Below are positions 34,754 through 42,682 of a DNA stretch of 52,088 bases, in pieces (within the stretch, counting starts at the first letter, position 1; each line of letters opens with the position of its first letter). This stretch comes from Bradyrhizobium sp. 138. Lineage in GTDB: Bacteria; Pseudomonadota; Alphaproteobacteria; Rhizobiales; Xanthobacteraceae. The notes below the pieces were generated by a model. It worked only from the letters and a program-made list of their open reading frames with translations. It was not told the DNA's origin and did not search any database. The DNA is taken from contig NZ_JADPKT010000049.1 of the NCBI RefSeq assembly GCF_023074075.1, positions 1 through 52,088 of the forward strand, written 5' to 3'. A program made the position numbers and the translations under genes.

Positions 34754-36160
34754 TTACGCAGGCTCGCGGGCGAGTGGCGCAATGGGTTCGGAGCTCTCCT
34801 GCTCCGGGGCCGTCTCCTTCGGCGCCAATGTCAGGCGCTTCCTGAATTCGCGGCGCAGCAGCCACAGGCTCAGGCCCGCCTGCAACATTGTCGCCGCAAC
34901 CGAGAGGTACCAGACGTACTCGATGCGAAAGCCCGGCCGCGTCGAAAGCCAGATCGCCGGCAGGGAATAGGTGAACAGGCGCGTCGCCGAGCTCAAAAGC
35001 GCCGGCCTGGTGTTGCCGAGGGCCTGGAACATGCTCGAGCAGGTGAAGATCAGCCCCTGCGCGACCATGTTGAGCGAGATGATCCGCAGGAACAGATAGG
35101 CGATCTCCATGGTCTCGCGGTCGTTCGAGAATCCGCCGAGCAGCAGCTCCGGCTTCACCTGCACGAGAATCATGAAGCCGGCCATCACGATCGTGACGAT
35201 CAAAGCGGCCTTGACGAACGTTTCCCGCACGCGCGCAGCGTTGGCTGCGCCGACGTTCTGGCCGGCGATCGGCCCGGCCGCCAGCCCGACCGCAAGCGCG
35301 GGCATGTTGATCAGGCCGAGCACGCGCTGCCCGATGCCGAAGCCCGCCTGCGCCGCCGCGCCGAAATCGCGCAGCACGTAATAGACCACCGCCATGAAGA
35401 TGAACATCATCAGGAACTCGCCGCCGGCCGGCAGGCCGACATCGAGGATTCGCTTCAGATGGTGCGCCTGCGGACGCCACTGCGCCGGATTGAAGGCGAC
35501 ATAGCGCTCGACCTTGCGGAAATACGCCAGCAGCATCAGCAAGCCGATAGCCACCGCGATCGAGCTCGCCAACCCCGCGCCGGCAACGCCGAGCGCGTAA
35601 CCGGTGCCCCAGCCCGAGATTAGCACCGGCGCCAGCACGATGTTGATCACGACCGCGAGCACCCGCACGAACATCGCGGCGGCGACGATGCCGGTCGCAC
35701 GCAGCGCGGATGCCAGCACTTGCATGGCGAATTCCAGCGCTAGCGCCGGCATGAACCACAGCAGATAAGTCGTCCCCGCATCGATCGTGGCTTGGTCCGC
35801 CGCAACCGAGATCATGTAAAGGCGCGACATTGCTGCGCCCATGACCAGGGTCAACAATCCGAACAGCACCGACAGCACGATCGCCTGGTTGAAGACCAAG
35901 CTGGCATCTGACCGATCCTTGCGTCCCACGGCATGCGCGATCAGCGCCACCGTGCCGACGCCGAGCACCTGCATCAGCCCGTTGACGAGAAAGCCGGCGT
36001 TGCCCGCCGCGGCAACACCCGCGACGGCGGCATCGCCCAGGCCCGACACGAAGTAGAGGTCGACCAGCTGGCAGATCATGATCGTGACCATGCTGGCCAT
36101 GATCGGAGGTGCCATGGCCAGGATGTGTCTCACGATGGAGCCGTTCGTCAGGTCTTTCAT
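34754..36160 (-). CDS. MATE family efflux transporter
   Basis: The 468-residue protein has twelve predicted membrane helices in two similar halves. Family features are IMICQLVDLYFVSGLGDAAVAG in helix 1 and GLAAGPIAGQNVGAANAARVRETF in the second half. MATE pumps export cationic drugs or organic acids in exchange for H+ or Na+. The C-terminus is a soluble tail rich in Glu and Pro. It lies 55 bp after the ABC exporter gene, so the two may be co-transcribed as an export block. Confidence 0.93.
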   Translation of the reverse strand: MKDLTNGSIVRHILAMAPPIMASMVTIMICQLVDLYFVSGLGDAAVAGVAAAGNAGFLVNGLMQVLGVGTVALIAHAVGRKDRSDASLVFNQAIVLSVLFGLLTLVMGAAMSRLYMISVAADQATIDAGTTYLLWFMPALALEFAMQVLASALRATGIVAAAMFVRVLAVVINIVLAPVLISGWGTGYALGVAGAGLASSIAVAIGLLMLLAYFRKVERYVAFNPAQWRPQAHHLKRILDVGLPAGGEFLMMFIFMAVVYYVLRDFGAAAQAGFGIGQRVLGLINMPALAVGLAAGPIAGQNVGAANAARVRETFVKAALIVTIVMAGFMILVQVKPELLLGGFSNDRETMEIAYLFLRIISLNMVAQGLIFTCSSMFQALGNTRPALLSSATRLFTYSLPAIWLSTRPGFRIEYVWYLSVAATMLQAGLSLWLLRREFRKRLTLAPKETAPEQESSEPIAPLAREPA

Positions 36161-36215
36161 GTCTTCCCCCTTGGGCGCTTGGCGGCGGAACGTTCGCCCC
36201 GCCGTCCCGCGCGCC

Positions 36216-38015
36216 TCATTCCGCTGCTGCGATATGTCCGAGCTCCACCACCTGGCGCTCGAACAGGCCGCGATAGATGCCGTCTCGCTTGCCTGCGAGC
36301 ACGGCGTGGGTGCCCTGCTCGACGATCTCGCCGCGGTCGAACACCAGGATCCGATCGAGGCTCCTCACCGTCGACAGCCGGTGCGCGATCACGATCGAGG
36401 TGCGGCCCTTCATCAACCGCTCCATCGCCTGCTGGATCAGCGCCTCCGATTCCGAATCGAGGCTCGAGGTCGCCTCGTCCAGGATCAGCACCGGCGCGTC
36501 CGCCAGGAACGCGCGCGCCAGCGCCACGCGCTGCCGCTCGCCGCCCGACAGTTTCACGCCGCGCTCGCCGACCAGCGTGCCGTAGCCCTTCGGCAGACGC
36601 AGGATGAAGTCGTGCGCGTTGGCAAGCCGCGCCGCCTGCTCGATCGCCTCCAGGCTGGCGCCGGGCCGGCCATAGGCGATGTTCTCGGCGAGCGAGCGGT
36701 GAAACAGGATCGGATCCTGCTGCACGATCGCGATCTGGCCGCGCAGCGATTGCTGCGTGGTCTGCGCGATGTCCTGCCCGTCGATCAGCACGCGGCCGCC
36801 GTTGACGTCGTAAAGCCGCTGCACCAGCTTGACGAAGGTGGTCTTGCCGGAGCCGGAGCGTCCGACGAGGCCCACACGTTCGCCGGCCCGGATCGTCACC
36901 GACAGCCCGTCATAGAGCGGGGCGCGATGGCCGCCATAGTGGAACGTGACATCATCGAACACGATCTCGCCGCCCTCGATCGCGATCGCCCGCGCGTCGA
37001 ACGCATCGGCAATCCCGATCGGCTCGTCATGGATCGCCACCAACTCGTCCATGTCGTTGACCGAGCGCTGGAGGTTGTTGATGTGCATGCCGACGTCGCG
37101 CAAATAGGCGTGGATGACGTAATAGCTCGTCAGCACATAGGTGACGTCGCCGGGCGAGGCGTGACCTGACATCCACAGCAGCACCGAGCCCCCGATCACG
37201 GAGGCGCGCAGGCACAACAGCAAGGACAGTTGCGACATCGCCGTGTAATTGTAGCGATACCAGGTCCGCCGCACGCGCACGCGCCAGCGGCTGATGACGC
37301 GGGCAAGCCGCGCATCCTCGCGCCCTTCCGCGCCGAACGACTTCACCACGGCATTGCAGGTCAGCGCGTCCGCCAGCGTGCCTCCGACCTTGGTGTCCCA
37401 GGCATTGGAGATTCGCGCGGCCGGCGCGATGTAGCGGGTCGAGAACACGACCGTGATGGCGACGTAGAAGATCGCCCCGATCGCTATCACGAGGCCCAGC
37501 GAGGCCCAGTGCACGCCGATCAGGATCATCGAGCCGACCAGCACCAGCAGCGAGGGCGCCAGCGCCATCAGGATGGTGTCGTTGAGCAGGTCGAGCGCCC
37601 ACATGCCACGGGTGATCTTGCGCACCGTGGAGCCTGCAAAGGAGTTCGCGTGCCAATCCGTCGAGAAGCGCTGCACGCGCGTGAATGCGTCCTGCGCGAC
37701 CTCCGACATGATCTTCAGCGTGAACGGCACGATCGCTTGAAGGCCGATCAGCCGCAGCACCATCGAGGCCGCGCCGAGCCCCACGATGGCACCGAATGCC
37801 ACCAGCGCCGCGTGACGCGCGTCGGGATCGGACGGGCCGCGCGTCAGCGCATCGACCAGATGTCCTGAGAAAACCGGCATGAACAGGTCGGCGATGGTCG
37901 CACCCAGCAGGCCGCCGGCCACGACGAGGCCGCGCCCGGGCTGCTTCAGCCAGTGCCGGAACACGAAGGGCAGCACCACGCGAATTGCGGCGGGTTTCTT
38001 GGACAGAGCGGTCAT
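36216..38015 (-). CDS. ABC exporter, fused membrane and ATPase domains (half-transporter)
   Basis: The 599-residue protein joins a six-helix membrane domain (about 20-320) to an ATPase domain. The ATPase motifs are Walker A GRSGSGKT at 385-392, signature LSGGERQ at 489-495, Walker B VLILDEA at 509-515 and the switch histidine H545 (IAHRLSTV). It should work as a homodimer pumping a hydrophobic substrate such as a drug or lipid; the substrate is not evident. It has a weak ribosome site. A promoter and a 24-codon leader ORF lie 160-300 bp upstream, which suggests attenuation-type control. MATE follows it directly. Confidence 0.94.
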   Translation of the reverse strand: MTALSKKPAAIRVVLPFVFRHWLKQPGRGLVVAGGLLGATIADLFMPVFSGHLVDALTRGPSDPDARHAALVAFGAIVGLGAASMVLRLIGLQAIVPFTLKIMSEVAQDAFTRVQRFSTDWHANSFAGSTVRKITRGMWALDLLNDTILMALAPSLLVLVGSMILIGVHWASLGLVIAIGAIFYVAITVVFSTRYIAPAARISNAWDTKVGGTLADALTCNAVVKSFGAEGREDARLARVISRWRVRVRRTWYRYNYTAMSQLSLLLCLRASVIGGSVLLWMSGHASPGDVTYVLTSYYVIHAYLRDVGMHINNLQRSVNDMDELVAIHDEPIGIADAFDARAIAIEGGEIVFDDVTFHYGGHRAPLYDGLSVTIRAGERVGLVGRSGSGKTTFVKLVQRLYDVNGGRVLIDGQDIAQTTQQSLRGQIAIVQQDPILFHRSLAENIAYGRPGASLEAIEQAARLANAHDFILRLPKGYGTLVGERGVKLSGGERQRVALARAFLADAPVLILDEATSSLDSESEALIQQAMERLMKGRTSIVIAHRLSTVRSLDRILVFDRGEIVEQGTHAVLAGKRDGIYRGLFERQVVELGHIAAAE

Positions 38016-38176
38016 GACATCATCCGGCCGCTCGCGCGGGCCGGCTCCATCGATGGACGCAGGCCGGCCACGATGGCCGGAATGGCGTCACTCAAAACTG
38101 ACTTTGACTTGGGAAGCGGGGCGATCGGGACGCTTGGACCAAACCCTGGCCCGATCGAAGCTGGCGGAAAGGACCT

Positions 38177-38251
38177 CTAGGAGGTCGCGCAGGTACCGAG
38201 CCAGACCATCATCGAGCGCGGGCGTGCGATCTGCGACTGCGACGAAATCAT
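38177..38251 (-). CDS. Candidate 24-residue leader peptide upstream of the ABC exporter
   Basis: The ORF reads MISSQSQIARPRSMMVWLGT followed by CATS and a TAG stop. It has an excellent ribosome site (GGGAGGG at plus 38258-38264, 6 bp from the ATG) and lies about 30 bp after the start point of a strong promoter. The stop codon sits in a small inverted repeat (GACCTC / GAGGTC). Between it and the exporter start are about 160 bp with a perfect CCGGCCA/TGGCCGG hairpin (38064-38080). This is the layout of leader-peptide control. Function is inferred; no similar peptide is known to me. Confidence 0.55.
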   Translation of the reverse strand: MISSQSQIARPRSMMVWLGTCATS

Positions 38252-38286
38252 GCAAATCCCTCCCGGTTCGATTGAATGAGGTGCGC

Positions 38287-38315
38287 TTTATAGATGTGCC
38301 GTTCGCGCTTTGCAA
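38287..38315 (-). promoter_or_regulatory. Strong promoter for the leader ORF/ABC exporter
   Basis: On the minus strand TTGCAA (plus 38310-38315), exactly 17 bp and TATAAA (plus 38287-38292) form a near-consensus sigma70 promoter. The start point would be near 38280. It lies between the emrB stop (38352) and the leader ORF, so the exporter is expressed apart from emrAB. Confidence 0.7.
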
Positions 38316-38351
38316 CGGGGCCCGCGCAAGATCACGGATGAGTGTTGCAAA

Positions 38352-39935
38352 TTAGTGCGCGTCGCCGCCACCGGTCATGGAGGCCGGCTTGTTCAGCAGC
38401 GTCACCAGCAGGCTGAGACCTAGATAGAACAGCGTCAGGATGAAGAAGGCGTCGCCGAAGCTCATCACCACGGCCTGGCGATGCACGAGCTGGGAGAGCT
38501 GCTTCATCGCCATCAGCGTGGAATCGCCGAGCCCCTGGAACTTCTGCATGAACATGGTCAGGGTTTCGGTCGCGCTCGCGTTGCCCCAGGTCACGCGCTC
38601 CTGCAGGCGGGTGATGTGCAAATCGGTGCGGTCGTTGAGCACGGTGTTGATGACGGCAAGGCCGACCGCGCCGCCGAGATTGCGCATCAGGTTGAACAGG
38701 CCCGAGGCGTTCTTCACCCTGTCGGGCGCCAGCGTGCCGAGTGCGATGTTGTTGGTCGGCACCATCGCGAACATCATGCCGATGCCGCGCAGTATCTGCG
38801 GCACGAGCAGCTCGTAGAAATCATAGTCGCGCGTGATCCACGTCATCTGGTAGGAGCCGATCGCGAACACGACGAGGCCGAACGCAATCATGTAGCGCAT
38901 GTCAAGCTTCACCATGAGGCGGCCGACCAGCGGCGCGACCAGGAACATGGTGATGCCGGAGACGAACATGGTCTCGCCGATCATCAGCGCGCTGTAGCCG
39001 CGCACTTCGGCGAGATAGCGCGGATAGATGTAGGTCAGGCCGTAGAGGCCGATGCCGATGCAGAATTGCAGAAGGCAGCCGATCGCGAAGTTACGGTTGG
39101 AGAAGGTGCGTAAGTTGACGATGGGCTCGGCCGCCGTGAAGACGCGCCAGAAGAAGGCGATCGCCGAGATGGCGCAGATCCACGCGCAGATCGCCACGGA
39201 AGTATCCTGCATCCACTCGTGCAGCGGCCCTTCCTCCAGCACATATTCCAGCGTGCCGAGGAAGCCAGCCATGAATAAGAGGCCCCACCAATCGAAGCGG
39301 TCGAGCAGCTCGAAATGCGGTTCGTCGAAATCGACCAGCGCCAGCACGCCGATTGTGATGCCGATGCCGGGGACGACGTTGATGAAGAACAGCCAGTTCC
39401 ACGACATCAGGTCGGTGATGTAGCCGCCGACCGTCGGACCGATCGTGGGAGCGAGCGTCGCGACAAGCCCGATGATGGGGCCGACGATGTGAAATTTCGA
39501 TCGCGGGAAGACGGTATAGGCCGAGGCGAACACCGTCGGGATCATGCCGGCGCCGAGGAATCCCTGCAGCGCGCGCCAGAGGATCATCTCCTCGATGGTG
39601 GTGGCAAAGCCGCAGAGCAGGCTCGAGGCGGTGAAGCCGGCTGCCGAGATCGCGAACAGCAGCCGCGTGCCGAAGGCGCGCGACAGGAATCCCGACAGCG
39701 GAATGGCGATGACCTCGGCGATCAGATAGGCGGTCTGGACCCAGGCGACCTCGCTGGAGCTCGCCGAGAGCCCGGCCTGGATTTCGCTCAAGGAGGCCGA
39801 GACGATTTGGATGTCCAGGATCGACATGAACATCCCGAACACCATGATGATGAACGCGAACAGCCGCTTCGGCGCGATGCGCTCCGAAGCGGGATCCGCC
39901 GTCATGGCAGGTGAAGCGGTGGTGGCGTTGGCCAT
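38352..39935 (-). CDS. emrB: EmrB-type MFS multidrug transporter (DHA2, 14 helices)
   Basis: The 527-residue protein belongs to the 14-helix drug:H+ antiporters. Helix 1 carries FGMFMSILDIQIVSASLSEI with the DIQIV motif, then SEVAWVQTAYLIAEVIAIPL (motif A/C region), and later VGGYITDLMSWNWLFFINVV. It works with the periplasmic adaptor EmrA encoded 204 bp upstream, together with an outer-membrane channel from elsewhere. A palindromic repeat lies between the two genes. The N-terminus and C-terminus are short and cytoplasmic. Confidence 0.93.
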   Translation of the reverse strand: MANATTASPAMTADPASERIAPKRLFAFIIMVFGMFMSILDIQIVSASLSEIQAGLSASSSEVAWVQTAYLIAEVIAIPLSGFLSRAFGTRLLFAISAAGFTASSLLCGFATTIEEMILWRALQGFLGAGMIPTVFASAYTVFPRSKFHIVGPIIGLVATLAPTIGPTVGGYITDLMSWNWLFFINVVPGIGITIGVLALVDFDEPHFELLDRFDWWGLLFMAGFLGTLEYVLEEGPLHEWMQDTSVAICAWICAISAIAFFWRVFTAAEPIVNLRTFSNRNFAIGCLLQFCIGIGLYGLTYIYPRYLAEVRGYSALMIGETMFVSGITMFLVAPLVGRLMVKLDMRYMIAFGLVVFAIGSYQMTWITRDYDFYELLVPQILRGIGMMFAMVPTNNIALGTLAPDRVKNASGLFNLMRNLGGAVGLAVINTVLNDRTDLHITRLQERVTWGNASATETLTMFMQKFQGLGDSTLMAMKQLSQLVHRQAVVMSFGDAFFILTLFYLGLSLLVTLLNKPASMTGGGDAH

Positions 39936-39975
39936 GATGTCAGGCCTGACACAAGCAAGCTGTGAGTTGGCTACA

Positions 39976-40093
39976 CCTCTCCCGCTTGCGGGAGAGGTCG
40001 GCGCAAAGCGCCGGGTGAGGGCTCTCTCCGTCTAGGGATTCTCCCGTTGCGGAGACACCCTCTCCCCAGCCCTCTCCCGCAAGCGGGAGAGGG
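39976..40093. repeat. Pair of REP-like palindromes (CCTCTCCCGC family)
   Basis: CCTCTCCCGC-TT-GCGGGAGAGG (39976-39997) and CCCTCTCCCGC-AA-GCGGGAGAGGG (40070-40093) are two near-perfect hairpins in opposite order around a 72-bp centre. Such elements are dispersed in many proteobacterial genomes. They lie between emrA and emrB and could lower emrB transcript levels or stabilise the emrA 3' end. Confidence 0.8.
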
Positions 40094-40139
40094 AGCGCAC
40101 CTGCATTCGAGGCAGCGGCGCGGCTCATGTCACGAGATC

Positions 40140-41441
40140 CTACTGCGGGTGGATCGCGGTGGAATCGTCGAGGTCAACCTCGCTGTCGGCGTCGGCGGCG
40201 CCCTTGTTGGTGTCGACAGTCGCATAGACCGACATGCCGGCGCGGAGCAGGTTCTGCTTCGCCACCGACTTCGGCACGCGGATGCGGACCGGCACGCGCT
40301 GCACGATCTTGGTGAAGTTGCCGGTGGCGTTGTCGGGCGGCAGCAGCGTGAACACCGAACCGGCGCCGGCGGCGATGCTATCGACCACGCCGGAGAACTT
40401 GCGCATGCCGTAGGCATCGACTTTGATCGTTACCGGCTGGCCGGGACGGATACGCTTGAGCTGGGTTTCCTTGAAATTGGCGTCGATATAGACGTCGTCG
40501 AGCGGCACGACGTTGCCGAGCCGCTGGCCGACCGCGACGAAATCGCCGGTATTGACCAGGCGATTGGAGAACGTGCCGCCAACCGGAGCACGCACCGCGG
40601 TGAAGGCGAGGTCACGCTCGGCCTTGGCGAGCGTGGTCTTGAGCTCGGCGAGCTGGGCCTGCGCCTCGGCCTGCTGCGCCTTGGCGACGTCGACATTGCT
40701 GACGGCGACGTCGTAGGCGGCCTGCGCGGCCTTGACCGCGGCGGCGCCTTGGTCGCGTCCGGCTTCCGAGCTCTCGAACACGGCGCGCGAGGCAAAGCCC
40801 TTGGTGCTCAGCGCCTGCTGGCGGTCGTAATCGAGATCGGCCCGCTTGAGGCCCGCCTCGGCCGAGACGAGCTGTGCCTTGGCCTGCGCGACCTGGCTGT
40901 CGAGCGCGGCGACCTGGCGGCCGATGCGATCGATGGTGGCCTGCTGGGTCGCGATCTTGGTCGCGGCGGCATCGACCGCGATCTTGTAATCACCGTCGTC
41001 GATGCGCAGGACGATGTCGCCGGCCTTCACCGGCGTGTTGTCGCCGGCAAGGATCGAGGAAATGTGTCCCGAAACGCGCGCGCCCAGCATAGTGTTGTTG
41101 GCGCGGACATAGGCGTCATCGGTGGAGACGTAGAAGCGGCCGACCAGGGTGTAGTAGCCGGCATAGCTCGCGGCGGCGAGCGCGAGCATCAGGCCGACGC
41201 CCATCAGGACGAACTTGCGCTTGCCGGATTTGGCAGCGACGGCGGCTTGTGCGTCTGGCGCGGGTGCAGCCGGCTTGTCGGTCACGGGCTTCTCCGGCGC
41301 CTCACCGGTGCGGCGTTTGGCTTCCTCGCCCGCATGCGCGCGCAGAGGTGCAGAGCCCTCGCTCACAGCATCACCGCCCGCGTGCTCCTCCACCGCTTCC
41401 GGGCGAAGGACGCGCGCAGCCTGGTCTCTCGATACGGCCAT
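40140..41441 (-). CDS. emrA: EmrA-type membrane-fusion protein (HlyD family)
   Basis: The adaptor subunit links the EmrB pump to an outer-membrane channel. The 433-residue protein has a long cytoplasmic N-terminus (about 75 residues, rich in Ala, Glu and Pro), one membrane helix (FVLMGVGLMLALAAASYAGYY), a lipoyl half-motif (STDDAYVRANNTMLGARVSGHI), a long coiled-coil hairpin with Ala/Gln heptads, and a beta-barrel part (AVRAPVGGTFSNRLVNTGDFV). The ATG giving MAVSRDQ follows GGGGAGG at a good distance. Its promoter overlaps a perfect palindrome that the divergent TetR regulator probably binds. Confidence 0.93.
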   Translation of the reverse strand: MAVSRDQAARVLRPEAVEEHAGGDAVSEGSAPLRAHAGEEAKRRTGEAPEKPVTDKPAAPAPDAQAAVAAKSGKRKFVLMGVGLMLALAAASYAGYYTLVGRFYVSTDDAYVRANNTMLGARVSGHISSILAGDNTPVKAGDIVLRIDDGDYKIAVDAAATKIATQQATIDRIGRQVAALDSQVAQAKAQLVSAEAGLKRADLDYDRQQALSTKGFASRAVFESSEAGRDQGAAAVKAAQAAYDVAVSNVDVAKAQQAEAQAQLAELKTTLAKAERDLAFTAVRAPVGGTFSNRLVNTGDFVAVGQRLGNVVPLDDVYIDANFKETQLKRIRPGQPVTIKVDAYGMRKFSGVVDSIAAGAGSVFTLLPPDNATGNFTKIVQRVPVRIRVPKSVAKQNLLRAGMSVYATVDTNKGAADADSEVDLDDSTAIHPQ

Positions 41442-41514
41442 CAAGGCCTCCCCAAAAAGGCGATCAAGGAGACGGCAGGCGTGCGGCCTGTTCCCCACTC
41501 GCTAATGTAATACC

Positions 41515-41537
41515 ATTGACCGAACGGTTCGGTCAAT
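41515..41537. promoter_or_regulatory. TetR-type operator over divergent emrA and tetR promoters
   Basis: ATTGACCGAAC-G-GTTCGGTCAAT is a perfect 23-bp inverted repeat. Each arm supplies a TTGACC -35 box: with an 18-bp spacer to TATTAC (plus 41507-41512) toward emrA, and toward the regulator gene with TATACT at 41537-41542. A bound dimer would block both promoters. Confidence 0.85.
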
Positions 41538-41635
41538 ATACTTATTGTTCCCGGCTGAACCCTACTGACGAGGACCCTTTATTCGGGTTTCATGGCCGCA
41601 GATTCGACTCGAAAACCTTCCGAGACCCTGAACCA

Positions 41636-42271
41636 ATGGTTGTAGCCGGCAGCGAACATCTGCACGTCGTCCAAGAGGAGGACAGCTCCAAGCGCCGCCA
41701 GATCCTCGACGGAGCCCGCAAGGTGTTCATGGATCTCGGCTTTGACGGCGCCAGCATGGGCGAGATCGCGCGCGCGGCGCAGGTCTCCAAGGGCACGCTC
41801 TACGTCTACTTCGCCGACAAGGGCGCGCTGTTCGAAGCCATCATCGAAGAGGAGGCGCTCCAGCACGGCCAGGTCGTATTCAGTTTCGATCCCGCGCGCG
41901 ATGCCGAGACCACGCTGAAGGAGTTCGGCCGGGCCTACATCCACCTGCTCTGCCGGCCCGGCGGCGGATCGGCGATCCGCACCGTGATGGCGATCGCCGA
42001 GCGCATGCCCGATGTCGGTCGCCGCTATTATGCGCGCGTGCTGGACAAGAGCATCAATCGCCTCTCCGACTATCTCAAAACGCGTGTCGCCTGCGGCGAT
42101 CTCGAGATCGACGATTGCGGCCTTGCGGCGTCGCAGTTCATGGAACTGTGCAAGGCTTCACTCTTTCTGCCTTTCGTCTTCCAGGCCGCCCCCGCACCGT
42201 CGGAAGAGCGCATGACCGAAGTGGTCGACAGCGCGACGCGAATGTTCCTGGCGGCGTATAAGGCGAAGTGA
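41636..42271 (+). CDS. TetR family transcriptional regulator of emrAB
   Basis: The 211-residue protein has the N-terminal TetR helix-turn-helix (RRQILDGARKVFMDLGFDGA, then MGEIARAAQVSKGTLYVYFADK) and a helical ligand-binding domain with a C-terminal TetR_C family style. It is divergent from emrA, and the palindrome between them is its likely operator, so it probably represses the pump until a drug or plant compound binds. No strong ribosome site precedes the ATG at 41636; a 17-codon ORF (41592-41645) overlaps it and could couple translation or mark a different true start. Confidence 0.9.
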   Translation: MVVAGSEHLHVVQEEDSSKRRQILDGARKVFMDLGFDGASMGEIARAAQVSKGTLYVYFADKGALFEAIIEEEALQHGQVVFSFDPARDAETTLKEFGRAYIHLLCRPGGGSAIRTVMAIAERMPDVGRRYYARVLDKSINRLSDYLKTRVACGDLEIDDCGLAASQFMELCKASLFLPFVFQAAPAPSEERMTEVVDSATRMFLAAYKAK

Positions 42272-42289
42272 CGGCAAGCGGTCAGCGCG

Positions 42290-42319
42290 TTGCGCGGGCC
42301 GGTCCGGCCGCACTATATT
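42290..42319 (+). promoter_or_regulatory. Promoter placed for a leaderless transcript
   Basis: TTGCGC at 42290-42295, an 18-bp spacer and TATATT at 42314-42319 make a good promoter. The ATG of the next gene begins 6 bp after the -10 box, where transcription should start, and no ribosome site lies between. Confidence 0.5.
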
Positions 42320-42325
42320 GCGCTG

Positions 42326-42667
42326 ATGTCTCGTGATCTTCGCCCGCCGGTCGATATCCTCCATTATGAGATCGTCCAGGAACAGGCCTCGGCGCTTGGA
42401 CGGATGGGCCGCGCGCTCGAACAGGCGCTGGCGCGTTTGCGGGAGTTCGACGCCGCCCACGCCACCGCGGCAACTGGAGCCTCAATGCAGCCGGCCAGGC
42501 GCAAGCTGGTGATGGAAGCCGGCCAGGCACTCTGGATGTTCGTGGTGCAGCGTGAGGCGACCGGCTTGCGTGACAGCCGCCACATCATGCGCACCTACAA
42601 CGTGCCGGGCGAGGTGCAGCGCTGCATGGGACTGGGCCCCGGACCGTCGAAGCGAGGCTCGTCCTGA
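42326..42667 (+). CDS. Hypothetical protein, possibly DUF6665 family
   Basis: The 113-residue product is helical, soluble and basic at its end (GPSKRGSS). Features are a first helix LHYEIVQEQASALGRMGRAL, an Ala-rich linker, and a second helix with QALWMFVVQREATGLRDSRH. I recall a family named DUF6665 with a similar start, but I am not sure of this. The ATG at 42326 was chosen because of the clear promoter directly in front. It is convergent with the Crp/Fnr gene. Confidence 0.7.
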   Translation: MSRDLRPPVDILHYEIVQEQASALGRMGRALEQALARLREFDAAHATAATGASMQPARRKLVMEAGQALWMFVVQREATGLRDSRHIMRTYNVPGEVQRCMGLGPGPSKRGSS

Positions 42668-42682
42668 TCACCGCAGCGCGCG

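Noticed and set aside
38088..38315. A 75-codon minus-strand frame starting at TTG upstream of the ABC exporter
   Set aside because: Its TTG is part of the -35 box, it has no ribosome site, and the 24-codon ORF in another frame has a much better start.
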